From: Metabacillus litoralis
Lineage (GTDB): Bacteria; Bacillota; Bacilli; Bacillales; Bacillaceae
Direction of reading: 5' to 3'
Assembly: GCF_003667825.1 (NCBI RefSeq)
Contig: NZ_CP033043.1
Coordinates: 621,001-685,000, forward strand
Length of the DNA stretch: 64,000 nt
Below the pieces are notes generated by a model. The model was not told the DNA's origin, searched no databases, and saw only the letters and a list, made by a program, of their open reading frames with translations. The position numbers were made by a program, and so were the translations under genes. Positions 8,687-16,347 of this stretch are shown here, in pieces (positions within the stretch are counted from its first letter, which is position 1; each line of letters opens with the position of its first letter).

Positions 8687-8863
8687 TAAGAAAGAGAATA
8701 AAACAATCTAGAACTACATAAAACATTTTTTACGGAGGTGAAACCCTGTTTCATCACCTTAGAATGTGCTTGTAGGAACTTGATTAGTCATTAAACTCTC
8801 GATTTTCCCCAAACCCCTTTTAATAGACGGAAAAAGCTTGGCTGGTCACCAAGCTTTTTTTCT
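8687..8863 (+). ncRNA. fsrA: FsrA-like iron-responsive small RNA
   Basis: A Fur-controlled promoter drives a stretch with no convincing ORF that ends in a strong terminator. In B. subtilis the Fur-repressed sRNA FsrA is encoded between ykuI and ykuJ, which is this position. The stretch holds a C-rich single-stranded segment, TTTTCCCCAAACCCCTTTT (8804-8822), of the kind FsrA uses to pair with ribosome-binding sites. A hairpin pairs AGGTGA (8737) with TCACCT (8754). The predicted transcript is about 175 nt, about twice the roughly 84 nt of B. subtilis FsrA, so there may be an internal start or processing. The ends are inferred. Confidence 0.7.
8831..8863. terminator. Terminator of the FsrA-like RNA
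   Basis: AAAGCTTGG pairs with CCAAGCTTT around a short loop and is followed by seven T. The flanking A and T runs allow action on both strands, so it can also end the glutaredoxin transcript. Confidence 0.9.
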
Positions 8864-8874
8864 TTCTTGATTCT

Positions 8875-9114
8875 TCAGTTTTCAATCTCCAATAACTTTT
8901 CAAGCTTTTGCAAATCAAAACCTGTTACTACTGCATCATCAACTGTTACAGTTGGTGTGGAAGTAGATTGTAATTCATTGATAAGTGTGGTTCTTGCATC
9001 TAAGTCTATTGAAACATCTTTTTCAATATAGGAAATCTGATGATGATCTAAAAACTTCTTTACCACCTGACATGGTGGACAACTTGGTTGAGTATAAACT
9101 GTAACTTTTTTCAC
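8875..9114 (-). CDS. Glutaredoxin-family thiol protein
   Basis: This 79-residue protein has a single thioredoxin-like fold of the glutaredoxin/NrdH type. The redox motif CPPC is at residues 12-15 and the TPTV cis-proline motif is at about residues 53-56. The GTG start at 9114 directly follows the TGA stop of the upstream MBL-fold gene with no gap, and AGGGGG inside that gene is its ribosome site, so the two are translationally coupled. It probably reduces disulfides in the cytosol. It has no counterpart at this place in B. subtilis. The electron donor and target cannot be told from sequence. Confidence 0.85.
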   Translation of the reverse strand: MKKVTVYTQPSCPPCQVVKKFLDHHQISYIEKDVSIDLDARTTLINELQSTSTPTVTVDDAVVTGFDLQKLEKLLEIEN

Positions 9115-10101
9115 TCATATCCCCCTGACATTTTTTCTTTTTTGTTCAAGTTTATAAAAGTAATCAACAAGGCCTTGAGCACAAACTGATAAATCAAGTA
9201 ATACCATATCATGAACATCATTAGAAAGTGTAGCTTTTTGATCAGCTAACACTTGTGAAACAAGGTTACCTAATTCAATATTTACCTGTTTACTTGCTTG
9301 TTGAATGGTTTCAAAGCTATTGTTAGTAAGAGTTTGTTGAGCTGTTTGTAAAAATCGAGGTAACCACTTCCTCAATTCATTAATTACCCTGTTTGGATTT
9401 TTACTGACTCCATAATGACTAAAATAAATTGAACTCACATTTAAATTTTCAATCATTTTTGCAGAACGAAGCATTGCTTCCGGGTCAAATTGATTAGGCG
9501 ATGTAGAAGGTAGATAAAATTCCTTATTGTTTTCAGGTAGAACTCCATAAAAAACCCCTATCGTATCCCCAGTAAATATTCCATTGCTTACCGAATCATG
9601 AATACTAAAATGATGATTTGCATGACCTGGAGAATCATAAAAGGTTAGAGTGCAGTGATTACTTAATTCAAGAGTATCAAGATGTTTCTTAATTATGATT
9701 CGATCTTCAGCAATGGGAAGTACTGGATGGAACAAACGATCAAAGCTTTCACCGTAGACTGCTTTTGCACCAGCAATTAATCTTGAGGGATCAATCATAT
9801 GCCTAGCACCTTTTGGATGGACAATAAGCTTTGCATTGGGACACTTTTCTAAAAGTAATCCTGCTCCACCGGCATGGTCTAGGTGAATATGTGTTACAAT
9901 AATATAGGCTATTGATTCAAACGGAATGTTTAGCTCGTTTAGTCCTTCTAGGATATGAGGTACTGAAGGGCTTGCTGACGGTTCAAAAAGGACTACCTGT
10001 TTTTCATCCTGTAGAACATAGCAACTTGTTCTACCTTGCATTCCTAAATCCATTGTGTCGATGATTGTTATTCGATCATTAATCTTTTTTGTGAGTGCCA
10101 A
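9115..10101 (-). CDS. MBL-fold metallo-hydrolase
   Basis: This metallo-beta-lactamase-fold protein has the metal motif THIHLDHAGG, the later SPGHANHHFS histidine and FTGDTIG. A family-specific helical extension of about 130 residues follows the hydrolase core. I choose the TTG at 10101 as start, because AAGGGGG lies 9 bases upstream and the protein then begins MALTKKINDR, close to the fold; the frame extends to 10179 without support. That gives 328 residues. The adjoining glutaredoxin suggests a thiol-related role, for example on thioesters or persulfides, but this is inference and the substrate is unknown. Confidence 0.82.
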   Translation of the reverse strand: MALTKKINDRITIIDTMDLGMQGRTSCYVLQDEKQVVLFEPSASPSVPHILEGLNELNIPFESIAYIIVTHIHLDHAGGAGLLLEKCPNAKLIVHPKGARHMIDPSRLIAGAKAVYGESFDRLFHPVLPIAEDRIIIKKHLDTLELSNHCTLTFYDSPGHANHHFSIHDSVSNGIFTGDTIGVFYGVLPENNKEFYLPSTSPNQFDPEAMLRSAKMIENLNVSSIYFSHYGVSKNPNRVINELRKWLPRFLQTAQQTLTNNSFETIQQASKQVNIELGNLVSQVLADQKATLSNDVHDMVLLDLSVCAQGLVDYFYKLEQKRKNVRGI

Positions 10102-10409
10102 AATTAATTTCCCCCTTGTTTTAAACACGAATTTTTTGACTGACGAGGGTGAAAGTGATTTCCTAGCAATTAATATCAAGGCAGTTTTTGTTGCTTCAGT
10201 TGTGTTGTTGATATTAATAAATCAACGTTTGTCAATACTATGACAATTTCCTTGGAAATCCTTATATACATAGTGTAAAATTGATATGGCACAAAGTAAA
10301 GATACTGATTATTGAATCGTTGTTTAGTGGATAGAATGTATGGTAGAGTAAAACAATAAAATATGAGGAATTAGTTATACGTTAACTCTTCCGGAAGGGG
10401 GATATTCTA

Positions 10410-10646
10410 GTGTCACAACTTTTAGGTATTATTACAAGACTTCAAAATTTACAAGAAAATGCGGGGGCTGGAGAACCAGTTCAACGTTTTTTCGAAGTAG
10501 AAGGTGAAAAACGCTGTAGTGTAAAATATTTTGATAAAAACAGCACGTTTGAACTTGAGGTTTATCAAAAGGGTGAAAAACCTCAATCTTACCAGTTCGA
10601 CAATATTGATATGATTGCGATGGAAATTTTTGATCTCCTCCAGTAA
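10410..10646 (+). CDS. ykuJ: YkuJ family protein
   Basis: This 78-residue soluble protein matches B. subtilis YkuJ in length, in the MSQLLGIITRLQNLQ start and in its place in the gene order. It begins at GTG 10410, 8-9 bases after GGAAGGGGGA. The middle carries VEGEKRCSVKYFD and the end is IAMEIFDLLQ. A structure of the B. subtilis homologue is known but no function is established. A small CxxC gene follows 21 bases later and probably shares the transcript. Confidence 0.9.
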   Translation: MSQLLGIITRLQNLQENAGAGEPVQRFFEVEGEKRCSVKYFDKNSTFELEVYQKGEKPQSYQFDNIDMIAMEIFDLLQ

Positions 10647-10667
10647 CTAATGGAGTAAGGAGGCAAA

Positions 10668-10820
10668 ATGAGAAAAGAGCCTTTTGTTATTTGTCCGTCA
10701 TGTCATGGACAAGGACCACTATCAGAATCATTAACAGCTCAATCTAATCAAAATGTTATCTTTACGTGCGCTCATTGTCATGCAACCATTAAAAACATTG
10801 AGACTAGTAAAGGAAAGTAG
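10668..10820 (+). CDS. 50-residue CxxC/CxxC zinc-ribbon-like protein
   Basis: This short gene starts at ATG 10668, with an excellent AAGGAGG at 10657-10663. Its 50 residues carry ICPSCHGQG and TCAHCHATI, a pair of CxxCH knuckles 27 residues apart that could bind one zinc ion. It ends with a basic tail and its stop lies inside a strong terminator. It follows ykuJ by 21 bases, so the two should be one operon. I do not recognise a named family; it could be an adaptor or RNA-binding peptide, or a remnant of a larger ribbon protein. Confidence 0.82.
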   Translation: MRKEPFVICPSCHGQGPLSESLTAQSNQNVIFTCAHCHATIKNIETSKGK

Positions 10821-10849
10821 CCATGCCTTAAGGTATGGCTACTTTTTTT
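10816..10849 (+). terminator. Rho-independent terminator
   Basis: AGTAGCCATGCC pairs with GGTATGGCTACT (one wobble) around a 4-nt loop and is followed by seven T. Confidence 0.92.
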
Positions 10850-10986
10850 CTGCGTTAATTATACGTTTGCTATGAGTTAGTTAGAATTAATGAGAAATAC
10901 TCATAATATTCCTTGTTTAATACATATAGTGAGGTAGAAGGGAAAAACTCTTTTGAAAAATGAAATCATTGACAAGGAGATGTGAC

Positions 10987-11505
10987 ATGAACGAATCTTT
11001 CACCTTTTATAATGTCTCTGAGAAGAATATGTCCTTCCAAACTGTAATTGAGCGTATAAAAGGCTTTATGTTAAAGGATCCACGTTCACTTTATGTATTG
11101 TCAATTGGTTCAGACTCACATGTTCATCAAACAGAGACTAAGTTTATAACAGCCATACATGTACATCGTGTTGGTAAAGGTGCATGGGGATGTTTAAAGT
11201 ACCATAGTGTGAATAGGCCAATTTCGAGTATTCGTGAAAAAATTTCGATGGAAACTGCACTTAGTCAAGAAATTGCTTACTACTTTACTTCTCAATATTT
11301 AGAACAATTAACAGATGTATTAATTCCTTTTTCAGATGAAGGAGCAGATTTAGTTTTTGAAATTCATCTTGATATAGGAAGAAAAGGATTAACAAAGGAG
11401 TTAATTCAGGAAATGACAGGTCGCATAGAAGCGATGGGAATTGAAGCGAAAATAAAACCAGATTCTTACACAGCATTTAGCTATGCAAATCGATATACTA
11501 AATAA
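10987..11505 (+). CDS. ykuK: YkuK, DUF458 RNase H-like fold protein
   Basis: This 172-residue protein belongs to the DUF458/YkuK family, which is predicted to have an RNase H-like fold. Visible marks are SIGSDSHVHQTETKFITAI, with an acidic and histidine cluster, and the C-terminal ADLVFEIHLDIG and KPDSYTAFSYANRYTK blocks. I take ATG 10987 (MNESFTFY), since AAGGAGA sits 7 bases before it; the frame extends to 10960. It lies in B. subtilis order between ykuJ and abbA. Nuclease activity is only a fold-based suggestion. Confidence 0.9.
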   Translation: MNESFTFYNVSEKNMSFQTVIERIKGFMLKDPRSLYVLSIGSDSHVHQTETKFITAIHVHRVGKGAWGCLKYHSVNRPISSIREKISMETALSQEIAYYFTSQYLEQLTDVLIPFSDEGADLVFEIHLDIGRKGLTKELIQEMTGRIEAMGIEAKIKPDSYTAFSYANRYTK

Positions 11506-11603
11506 TAGAAATTTAGGATGTTGTCGAAACTTGCGTTTGACTCCCTACTTTTGAATTGATTATGCTTAGGGAAAGGAATCAATTTCATGGGGGGATTCTT
11601 CGA

Positions 11604-11789
11604 ATGGAAACAATTGATAGATTATCGTATGATGAGCAAAAGCTTTTAGTAGAAACACTATTAAGACAAGATTACGCTATTGAATTAATTAGCAGTGAAA
11701 TAAATGATATTGAATCAGGTTTAAAACAGGTGGATGAAGGAAATTATCATCAACTTAAGTTGTTATATGACAGATTAAGAATAAAATAG
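11604..11789 (+). CDS. abbA: AbbA, antirepressor of AbrB
   Basis: This 61-residue helical protein closely resembles B. subtilis AbbA (formerly YkzF), which binds the DNA-binding face of the transition-state repressor AbrB and frees its targets at entry to stationary phase. The recognisable core is YAIELISSEINDIESG followed by YHQLKLLYDRLRIK. I choose ATG 11604, because a GGGGGG tract lies 8-9 bases upstream; the longer frame from 11556 has no ribosome site. It sits between ykuK and ykuL as in B. subtilis and marks a sporulating Bacillus lineage. Confidence 0.92.
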   Translation: METIDRLSYDEQKLLVETLLRQDYAIELISSEINDIESGLKQVDEGNYHQLKLLYDRLRIK

Positions 11790-11823
11790 TTATTCTCTAC
11801 TTAAAAAAGTAAGATTAAAAGTG

Positions 11824-11853
11824 GATACTCATTAATGAGTATCATTTTTTTAT
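11824..11853 (+). terminator. Rho-independent terminator of abbA
   Basis: GATACTCA and TGAGTATC form an 8-bp stem around TTAA, followed by A and a run of seven T. Confidence 0.88.
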
Positions 11854-12029
11854 TTCTTCTAAGGTTTAGCATGATCTATATTACATGTTGAAAGAGTGTA
11901 ATGTATAAACATGAGTGTTAGAAAAGATCAAATGAAACATATACAATAGCTTTTTATGATATGATAGATTAGGATTATTCATGACCTCCTTTTTAATATA
12001 GAAAAGTTTTTTAGAGAGGAAGAACAGCT

Positions 12030-12488
12030 ATGTTTAGTATTGATGCCAATGAGTTAATGGGTTTAACCATTAGAGATTTAATGATTCCTGGAGATAAGGT
12101 AGCACATGTTCAAATTGGGAATAATTTAGAACATGCTTTACTTGTTTTAACGAAGACAGGATATACAGCCATTCCTGTTTTGGATCCAACTTTTAAGCTT
12201 CACGGTCTTATCGGGATGAATTTAATAATGGACAATATATTTGGTCTAGAGAGGATAGAATTTGAAAAATTAGAAAACATGAAAGTAGAAGAAGTAATGA
12301 ATACAGAAATACCAAGACTCTTTTTAAATGACCCTTTAGAAAAAGGACTGGATCTTGTTGTAAACAATCCTTTTATTTGTGTGCAAAATGATGAGAAGAT
12401 ATTCGAAGGGATTTTTACAAGAAGGGCAATCTTAAAGCAATTAAAGAAACATATTCATTTATTAAATAATAATCAACATAATAAATAG
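12030..12488 (+). CDS. darB: c-di-AMP-binding CBS protein DarB (CbpB, YkuL)
   Basis: This 152-residue protein has a tandem pair of CBS motifs (about 15-75 and 85-145), with TIRDLMIP at the start of the first and VEEVMNTEIP at the second. B. subtilis DarB/YkuL binds c-di-AMP. In its free form it stimulates Rel-dependent (p)ppGpp synthesis and pyruvate carboxylase. Length, order between abbA and ccpC, and the IGMNLIMDNIFGLERI linker support the assignment. Its ATG at 12030 follows AGAGAGGAAG. A terminator separates it from the MFS gene inserted next. Confidence 0.92.
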   Translation: MFSIDANELMGLTIRDLMIPGDKVAHVQIGNNLEHALLVLTKTGYTAIPVLDPTFKLHGLIGMNLIMDNIFGLERIEFEKLENMKVEEVMNTEIPRLFLNDPLEKGLDLVVNNPFICVQNDEKIFEGIFTRRAILKQLKKHIHLLNNNQHNK

Positions 12489-12497
12489 AAATTCTTA

Positions 12498-12524
12498 AGC
12501 GGTGTAAAAATTTACACCGTTTTC
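12498..12524 (+). terminator. Rho-independent terminator of darB
   Basis: CGGTGTAAA and TTTACACCG form a perfect stem with a very small loop, followed by TTTTC. Confidence 0.75.
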
Positions 12525-12550
12525 ATATTACATAAAAGGCGGATCAAGTA

Positions 12551-14065
12551 ATGGGAGAAGGAAAAGAATTTTTAGCATATAGCCAAAACTCTAAAATAAC
12601 CAAAAGACCATATGTATTGGCTACTGTTATGTTAGCTATGTTTATGGCGGCAATTGAAGCAACAATTGTTGCAACAGCTATGCCGGCAATTGTTGCAGAA
12701 CTTGAGGACTTTTCTTTATATAGCTGGGTGTTTTCGTCATATCTATTAATGAATGCTGTTACAGTCTTACTATATGGAAAATTATCCGATATTTTTGGGC
12801 GAAAACCAGTATTGACAGTTGGGATTGTTATTTTTTTGATTGGTTCTATCCTTTGTGGATTAGCATCATCAATGGAATGGCTTATATTTGCCCGTTTTGT
12901 TCAAGGATTTGGGGCAGGTGCAGTAATGCCGATTGCATCAACTATAATAGGAGACATTTATACAAAAGAAGAACGGGCGAAAATACAAGGTTATTTATCA
13001 AGTGTGTGGGGGATTTCGGCTATTATGGGGCCGGCAATTGGTGGTCTATTAGTTGAATTTGTAAGCTGGAGATTTGTCTTCTGGCTTAACGTTCCATTAG
13101 GAATATTAGCGATCATTGGATTATATTTATTCCTACATGAGGAAATTGAAAAGAGTAAGCCAAAAATTGATTATGTCGGTGCCTTTCTTTTAACGTTATT
13201 TGTAACTACATTTATGTTTATTCTTGTAGAAGGAGGGGGGCGCTGGGACTGGCTATCCGGGCCTATTGTCAGCCTGGCTTTACTCTCGCTCCTAAGTTTG
13301 GTGATTTTTGTTTTTTATGAGCGTAAAGTAGATGATCCTATGATGCCATTTGAGCTTTGGCGTGAGCGTTCAATTTTAATAGCAAACTTAACTTCTTTAA
13401 CAACTGGAATAATATTAATCGGATTGTCGACGTTTTTGCCTACTTTTGTTCAAGGTGTTATGGAGGAAAAACCAATCATTGCTGGGTTAACATTGACAAC
13501 AATGTCCATAGGCTGGCCAATAGCTGCGACAATTTCAGGCAAGGCCATATTGTCAATTGGCTTCCGTACTACCTCCATCTTGGGAGGAGTTTCTCTTATT
13601 TTAGGAAGTATTGTGTTTACGATACTCTCAGGAAGTGATAGTCCATTATTAGCTGCTTTTGGATCTTTTCTGATAGGGATTGGGATGGGGTTAACTACTA
13701 CGGCTTTTATAGTCTCCATTCAAAGCACCGTTCCTTGGAATACAAGAGGCGTTGCAACTGCTACTAATATGTTTATGAGAAATGTCGGTAGTACAGTAGG
13801 TGCTGCTCTTTTAGGAGGAATTTTGAATAGTCAGCTACTTGCTTTTTATTCAAGCAAAGGTGTCGAGGGTGAAATGAACCTTGACTCGACTACTATGTTG
13901 CTCGATGATCAGCAAAGAAACGAACTAACAGTACAGGCAAGATCTCTTTTACAGGAAGGACTTGAAATTGCTTTAAATGATGTTTATTGGGTAGTATTTG
14001 GGTTTGCTGTTTTAAGCTTTTTGTTCATATTGTTATTACCTAAAAAGCAAAAGGCTGATGTGTGA
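12551..14065 (+). CDS. MFS multidrug exporter, DHA2 (EmrB/QacA) type
   Basis: This 504-residue transporter has about 14 membrane helices and the marks of drug:H+ antiporters of the DHA2 group. Motif C-like WGISAIMGPAIGGLL follows the motif A loop GKLSDIFGRKP, and AAIEATIVATAMPAI lies in helix 1. Such proteins expel cationic drugs and other hydrophobic compounds in exchange for protons; the true substrate is unknown. It sits between darB and ccpC, where B. subtilis has no such gene, and is transcribed convergently with the VOC gene. Codon use looks like that of its neighbours. Confidence 0.9.
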   Translation: MGEGKEFLAYSQNSKITKRPYVLATVMLAMFMAAIEATIVATAMPAIVAELEDFSLYSWVFSSYLLMNAVTVLLYGKLSDIFGRKPVLTVGIVIFLIGSILCGLASSMEWLIFARFVQGFGAGAVMPIASTIIGDIYTKEERAKIQGYLSSVWGISAIMGPAIGGLLVEFVSWRFVFWLNVPLGILAIIGLYLFLHEEIEKSKPKIDYVGAFLLTLFVTTFMFILVEGGGRWDWLSGPIVSLALLSLLSLVIFVFYERKVDDPMMPFELWRERSILIANLTSLTTGIILIGLSTFLPTFVQGVMEEKPIIAGLTLTTMSIGWPIAATISGKAILSIGFRTTSILGGVSLILGSIVFTILSGSDSPLLAAFGSFLIGIGMGLTTTAFIVSIQSTVPWNTRGVATATNMFMRNVGSTVGAALLGGILNSQLLAFYSSKGVEGEMNLDSTTMLLDDQQRNELTVQARSLLQEGLEIALNDVYWVVFGFAVLSFLFILLLPKKQKADV

Positions 14066-14078
14066 GCATCAGTCTTTT
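14049..14078. terminator. Bidirectional terminator
   Basis: AAAAGGCTGATG pairs with CATCAGTCTTTT around a 6-nt loop that contains the MFS stop codon. A and T arms on both sides let it end both converging genes. Confidence 0.85.
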
Positions 14079-14451
14079 AGTCATCTATTCTTTGTAATAA
14101 TTCAATTCTGTTGTTAAACGGATCAAAGCATGAAAATCTAACAATCCCGGGAATAGGTGTATCTTCTTTAATTGGGACCTGATAGCGTTCCAAGTGCTTT
14201 CTTGTTTCATTAATATCTTCAACAATAAATGCTGGATGACGCTTGCTTGTTATTGTAACAAACTCCTCTACACCTATATGAAGAAAAGCGTCGCCTGCAC
14301 AGCACCAAAAACCGCCGTTATTCTTTAGACTCTTTGGCTTTTCGATTTCCTCAAAGTTTAATATGTTAAGATAGAATCCACGAGCGGTTTCTTCTTGATC
14401 AGTAGGAACACATATTTGAATATGATCAAGTCCTGTTATTCTCAATGTCAT
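14077..14451 (-). CDS. VOC-fold glyoxalase/dioxygenase-family protein
   Basis: This 124-residue single VOC module has two beta-alpha-beta-beta-beta units. Candidate metal ligands are the histidine in GLDHIQI, the histidine in FLHIGVEE and the glutamate in NRIELLQ. Members act in glyoxalase, dioxygenase, fosfomycin or bleomycin resistance chemistry, or only bind ligands, and sequence does not decide which. It is divergent from ccpC with 138 bases between them, and convergent with the MFS pump. It is absent from the equivalent B. subtilis locus. Confidence 0.85.
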   Translation of the reverse strand: MTLRITGLDHIQICVPTDQEETARGFYLNILNFEEIEKPKSLKNNGGFWCCAGDAFLHIGVEEFVTITSKRHPAFIVEDINETRKHLERYQVPIKEDTPIPGIVRFSCFDPFNNRIELLQRIDD

Positions 14452-14548
14452 AAAACAATTCCCCTTTTCTGGTGAAATTATTACTTTACAAACCCTTTAT
14501 TCATCCTTATCATACAATTAAAATCAATATAATAAAATTAGATATTCT

Positions 14549-14578
14549 TTGATACATATTATAAGAAAAACTTATAAA
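14549..14578 (+). promoter_or_regulatory. ccpC promoter
   Basis: TTGATA (14549-14554) and TATAAA (14573-14578) are separated by 18 bases. The CcpC box overlaps the spacer and the -10. Confidence 0.6.
14561..14575 (+). promoter_or_regulatory. CcpC box (autoregulation)
   Basis: ATAAGAAAAACTTAT has the ATAA-N7-TTAT dyad known for B. subtilis CcpC. It covers the ccpC promoter, consistent with negative autoregulation. Confidence 0.8.
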
Positions 14579-14589
14579 GTAGGTGCTAT

Positions 14590-15462
14590 ATGCAAACATC
14601 AGAGCTCCGGATGCTTGTTGTTTTATCAGAGGAAATGAATATGAGAAAAGCTGCTGAACGTCTATTTGTTTCACAGCCAGCTTTATCACAGAGATTGCAA
14701 ACAATTGAAAAATCGTGGGGAATACAAATTTTTGTTCGTTCCCAAAAAGGGTTAACACTAACTCCAGCGGGTGAGAAAGTCATACAATATGCACGTGAAG
14801 TCGTTTTCAAAGAGGAGAAAGTAAAGGAACAAATATTAGAATTGGAAGGAGAAGTTCATGGCACCTTGAAGCTTGCTGTAGCCTCTATAATAGGTCAGCA
14901 TTGGTTGCCAGGTGTTTTAAAAACATATGTAAGAAAATATCCACATGCAAAAATATCTCTTATTACTGGATGGAGCAGCGAGATTTTAAGAAGTATGTAT
15001 GAAGATCACGTGCATTTAGGTATTATTCGAGGAAATCCAGATTGGAAAGGTATTAAGAGGCATTTATTAACAGATACTTTGTATTTAGTAGACACAGAAA
15101 TTAACAATATAGAAGATGTTCTACATACAGAAAGACCTTTTATACAATTTAAAAGTGATTCGTCTTATTATCAAGAAATTCAAGATTGGTGGCACAGACA
15201 ATTTCATACTTCACCTAAAAGAACAATTGTTGTTGATCAGATTGAAACTTGTAAACAAATGGCTCTAAATGGAATCGGTTACGCGATTCTTCCATCTGTT
15301 ACCCTTAAAGAAGAACAGCAAGATGTTTATAGAATTCCACTTCTAGATGAAGATGGTAAGCCTATTGAAAGAGATACATGGTTATTAGGTTTTGAATCGT
15401 CATTTGAATTAAAGCAAGTTAAAGCGTTTTTAGAAGTAGTGGAAGAGTATAAAAATACTTAA
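14590..15462 (+). CDS. ccpC: LysR-type regulator CcpC of TCA-branch genes
   Basis: CcpC is a citrate-responsive LysR regulator that represses citZ and citB in B. subtilis. The 290 residues start with a winged helix-turn-helix (MRKAAERLFVSQPALSQRLQ, about 17-36). The C-terminal type-2 periplasmic-binding-like domain carries VASIIGQHWLPGVLKTY, SLITGWSSEILRSMYEDHVH and CKQMALNGIGYAILPS, all highly similar to the B. subtilis protein. The start is ATG 14590 after TAGGTG. The presence of a citrate transport cluster later in this window gives a plausible link through intracellular citrate. Confidence 0.95.
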   Translation: MQTSELRMLVVLSEEMNMRKAAERLFVSQPALSQRLQTIEKSWGIQIFVRSQKGLTLTPAGEKVIQYAREVVFKEEKVKEQILELEGEVHGTLKLAVASIIGQHWLPGVLKTYVRKYPHAKISLITGWSSEILRSMYEDHVHLGIIRGNPDWKGIKRHLLTDTLYLVDTEINNIEDVLHTERPFIQFKSDSSYYQEIQDWWHRQFHTSPKRTIVVDQIETCKQMALNGIGYAILPSVTLKEEQQDVYRIPLLDEDGKPIERDTWLLGFESSFELKQVKAFLEVVEEYKNT

Positions 15463-15581
15463 ACTTTAATTTAAAACATAAAACATAACCGACTGCATAA
15501 CAAATTTAGCAGATAGCTTGTCAACCGATGAATCCTTTGATACAGTAAAGAATGACTGAAATGTACAAGGAGGATATACAT

Positions 15582-16292
15582 ATGAAAATGATGGATGCAA
15601 ATGAGATTATCTCATTTATACAAAACAGTACAAAATCAACACCTGTAAAAGTTTACGTAAAAGGAAATCTGGAAGGTGTAAGCTTTGGTGATTCTGCAAA
15701 AACATTTATTACTGGAAACACTGGTGTCGTTTTCGGAGAGTGGGCAGAAATTCAAGAAGCGTTAGAAAATAACAAAAATAATATTGAGGATTTTGTTGTA
15801 GAAAACGATCGACGTAATTCTGCAATTCCTTTACTGGACCTTAAAGGTATTAAAGCACGTATTGAGCCTGGCGCAATCATCCGTGATCAAGTTGAAATTG
15901 GTGATAATGCTGTTATTATGATGGGGGCTTCAATCAATATTGGTTCTGTTATTGGTGAAGGTACAATGATTGATATGAATGCTACACTTGGTGGCCGTGC
16001 GACTGTAGGTAAAAACTGTCATATCGGTGCTGGATCTGTATTAGCTGGTGTTATTGAGCCACCTTCTGCAAAACCAGTTGTAATTGAAGACGATGTTATG
16101 ATCGGTGCTAATGTTGTTGTACTTGAAGGTGTAACAGTTGGTAAAGGTGCCGTTGTTGGTGCAGGTTCAATCGTAACGAAGGATGTTGAGCCTTATACAG
16201 TTGTTTACGGTGCTCCAGCTCGTAAAATCAAGGATATTGACGATAGTACAAAATCAAAAACTGAAATAATGCAAGAATTAAGACAGCTATAA
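15582..16292 (+). CDS. dapH: Tetrahydrodipicolinate N-acetyltransferase DapH
   Basis: DapH acetylates tetrahydrodipicolinate from acetyl-CoA in the acetyl branch of diaminopimelate and lysine synthesis. The 236 residues, the usual length, form an N-terminal alpha-beta cap followed by a left-handed beta-helix of hexapeptide repeats from about residue 90. Visible blocks are [39 protein letters not shown] and the loop [23 protein letters not shown] 15582 has AAGGAGG 7 bases before it; the frame extends to 15552. dapL follows after a perfect palindrome, so the two probably form an operon, as in B. subtilis. Confidence 0.95.
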   Translation: MKMMDANEIISFIQNSTKSTPVKVYVKGNLEGVSFGDSAKTFITGNTGVVFGEWAEIQEALENNKNNIEDFVVENDRRNSAIPLLDLKGIKARIEPGAIIRDQVEIGDNAVIMMGASINIGSVIGEGTMIDMNATLGGRATVGKNCHIGAGSVLAGVIEPPSAKPVVIEDDVMIGANVVVLEGVTVGKGAVVGAGSIVTKDVEPYTVVYGAPARKIKDIDDSTKSKTEIMQELRQL

Positions 16293-16298
16293 GAACAA

Positions 16299-16324
16299 AA
16301 GGCGTGGATCATGATCCACGCCTT
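16299..16324 (+). repeat. Perfect 26-bp palindrome between dapH and dapL
   Basis: AAGGCGTGGATCA is followed immediately by its exact reverse complement. The RNA would form a very stable hairpin 6 bases after the dapH stop. No T run follows, so it looks like a processing or stability element rather than a terminator. Confidence 0.75.
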
Positions 16325-16347
16325 AAGTATAGAGAGGAATGGTCGTA

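Noticed and set aside
8735..8776. Possible leader peptide after GGAGGTG (CTG or GTG start) inside the FsrA-like RNA
   Set aside because: No ATG or TTG at proper spacing. The frames give only 9 or 18 residues, and the GGAGGTG tract is paired in a hairpin.
10228..10246. TTGTCA-N6-TGACAA dyad upstream of the MBL gene
   Set aside because: It may be two -35-like elements by chance; no matching -10 elements were found at proper spacing.
14510..14758. Minus-strand ORFs over the ccpC promoter and start
   Set aside because: They are shadows of ccpC on the opposite strand and would cover its promoter and operator.
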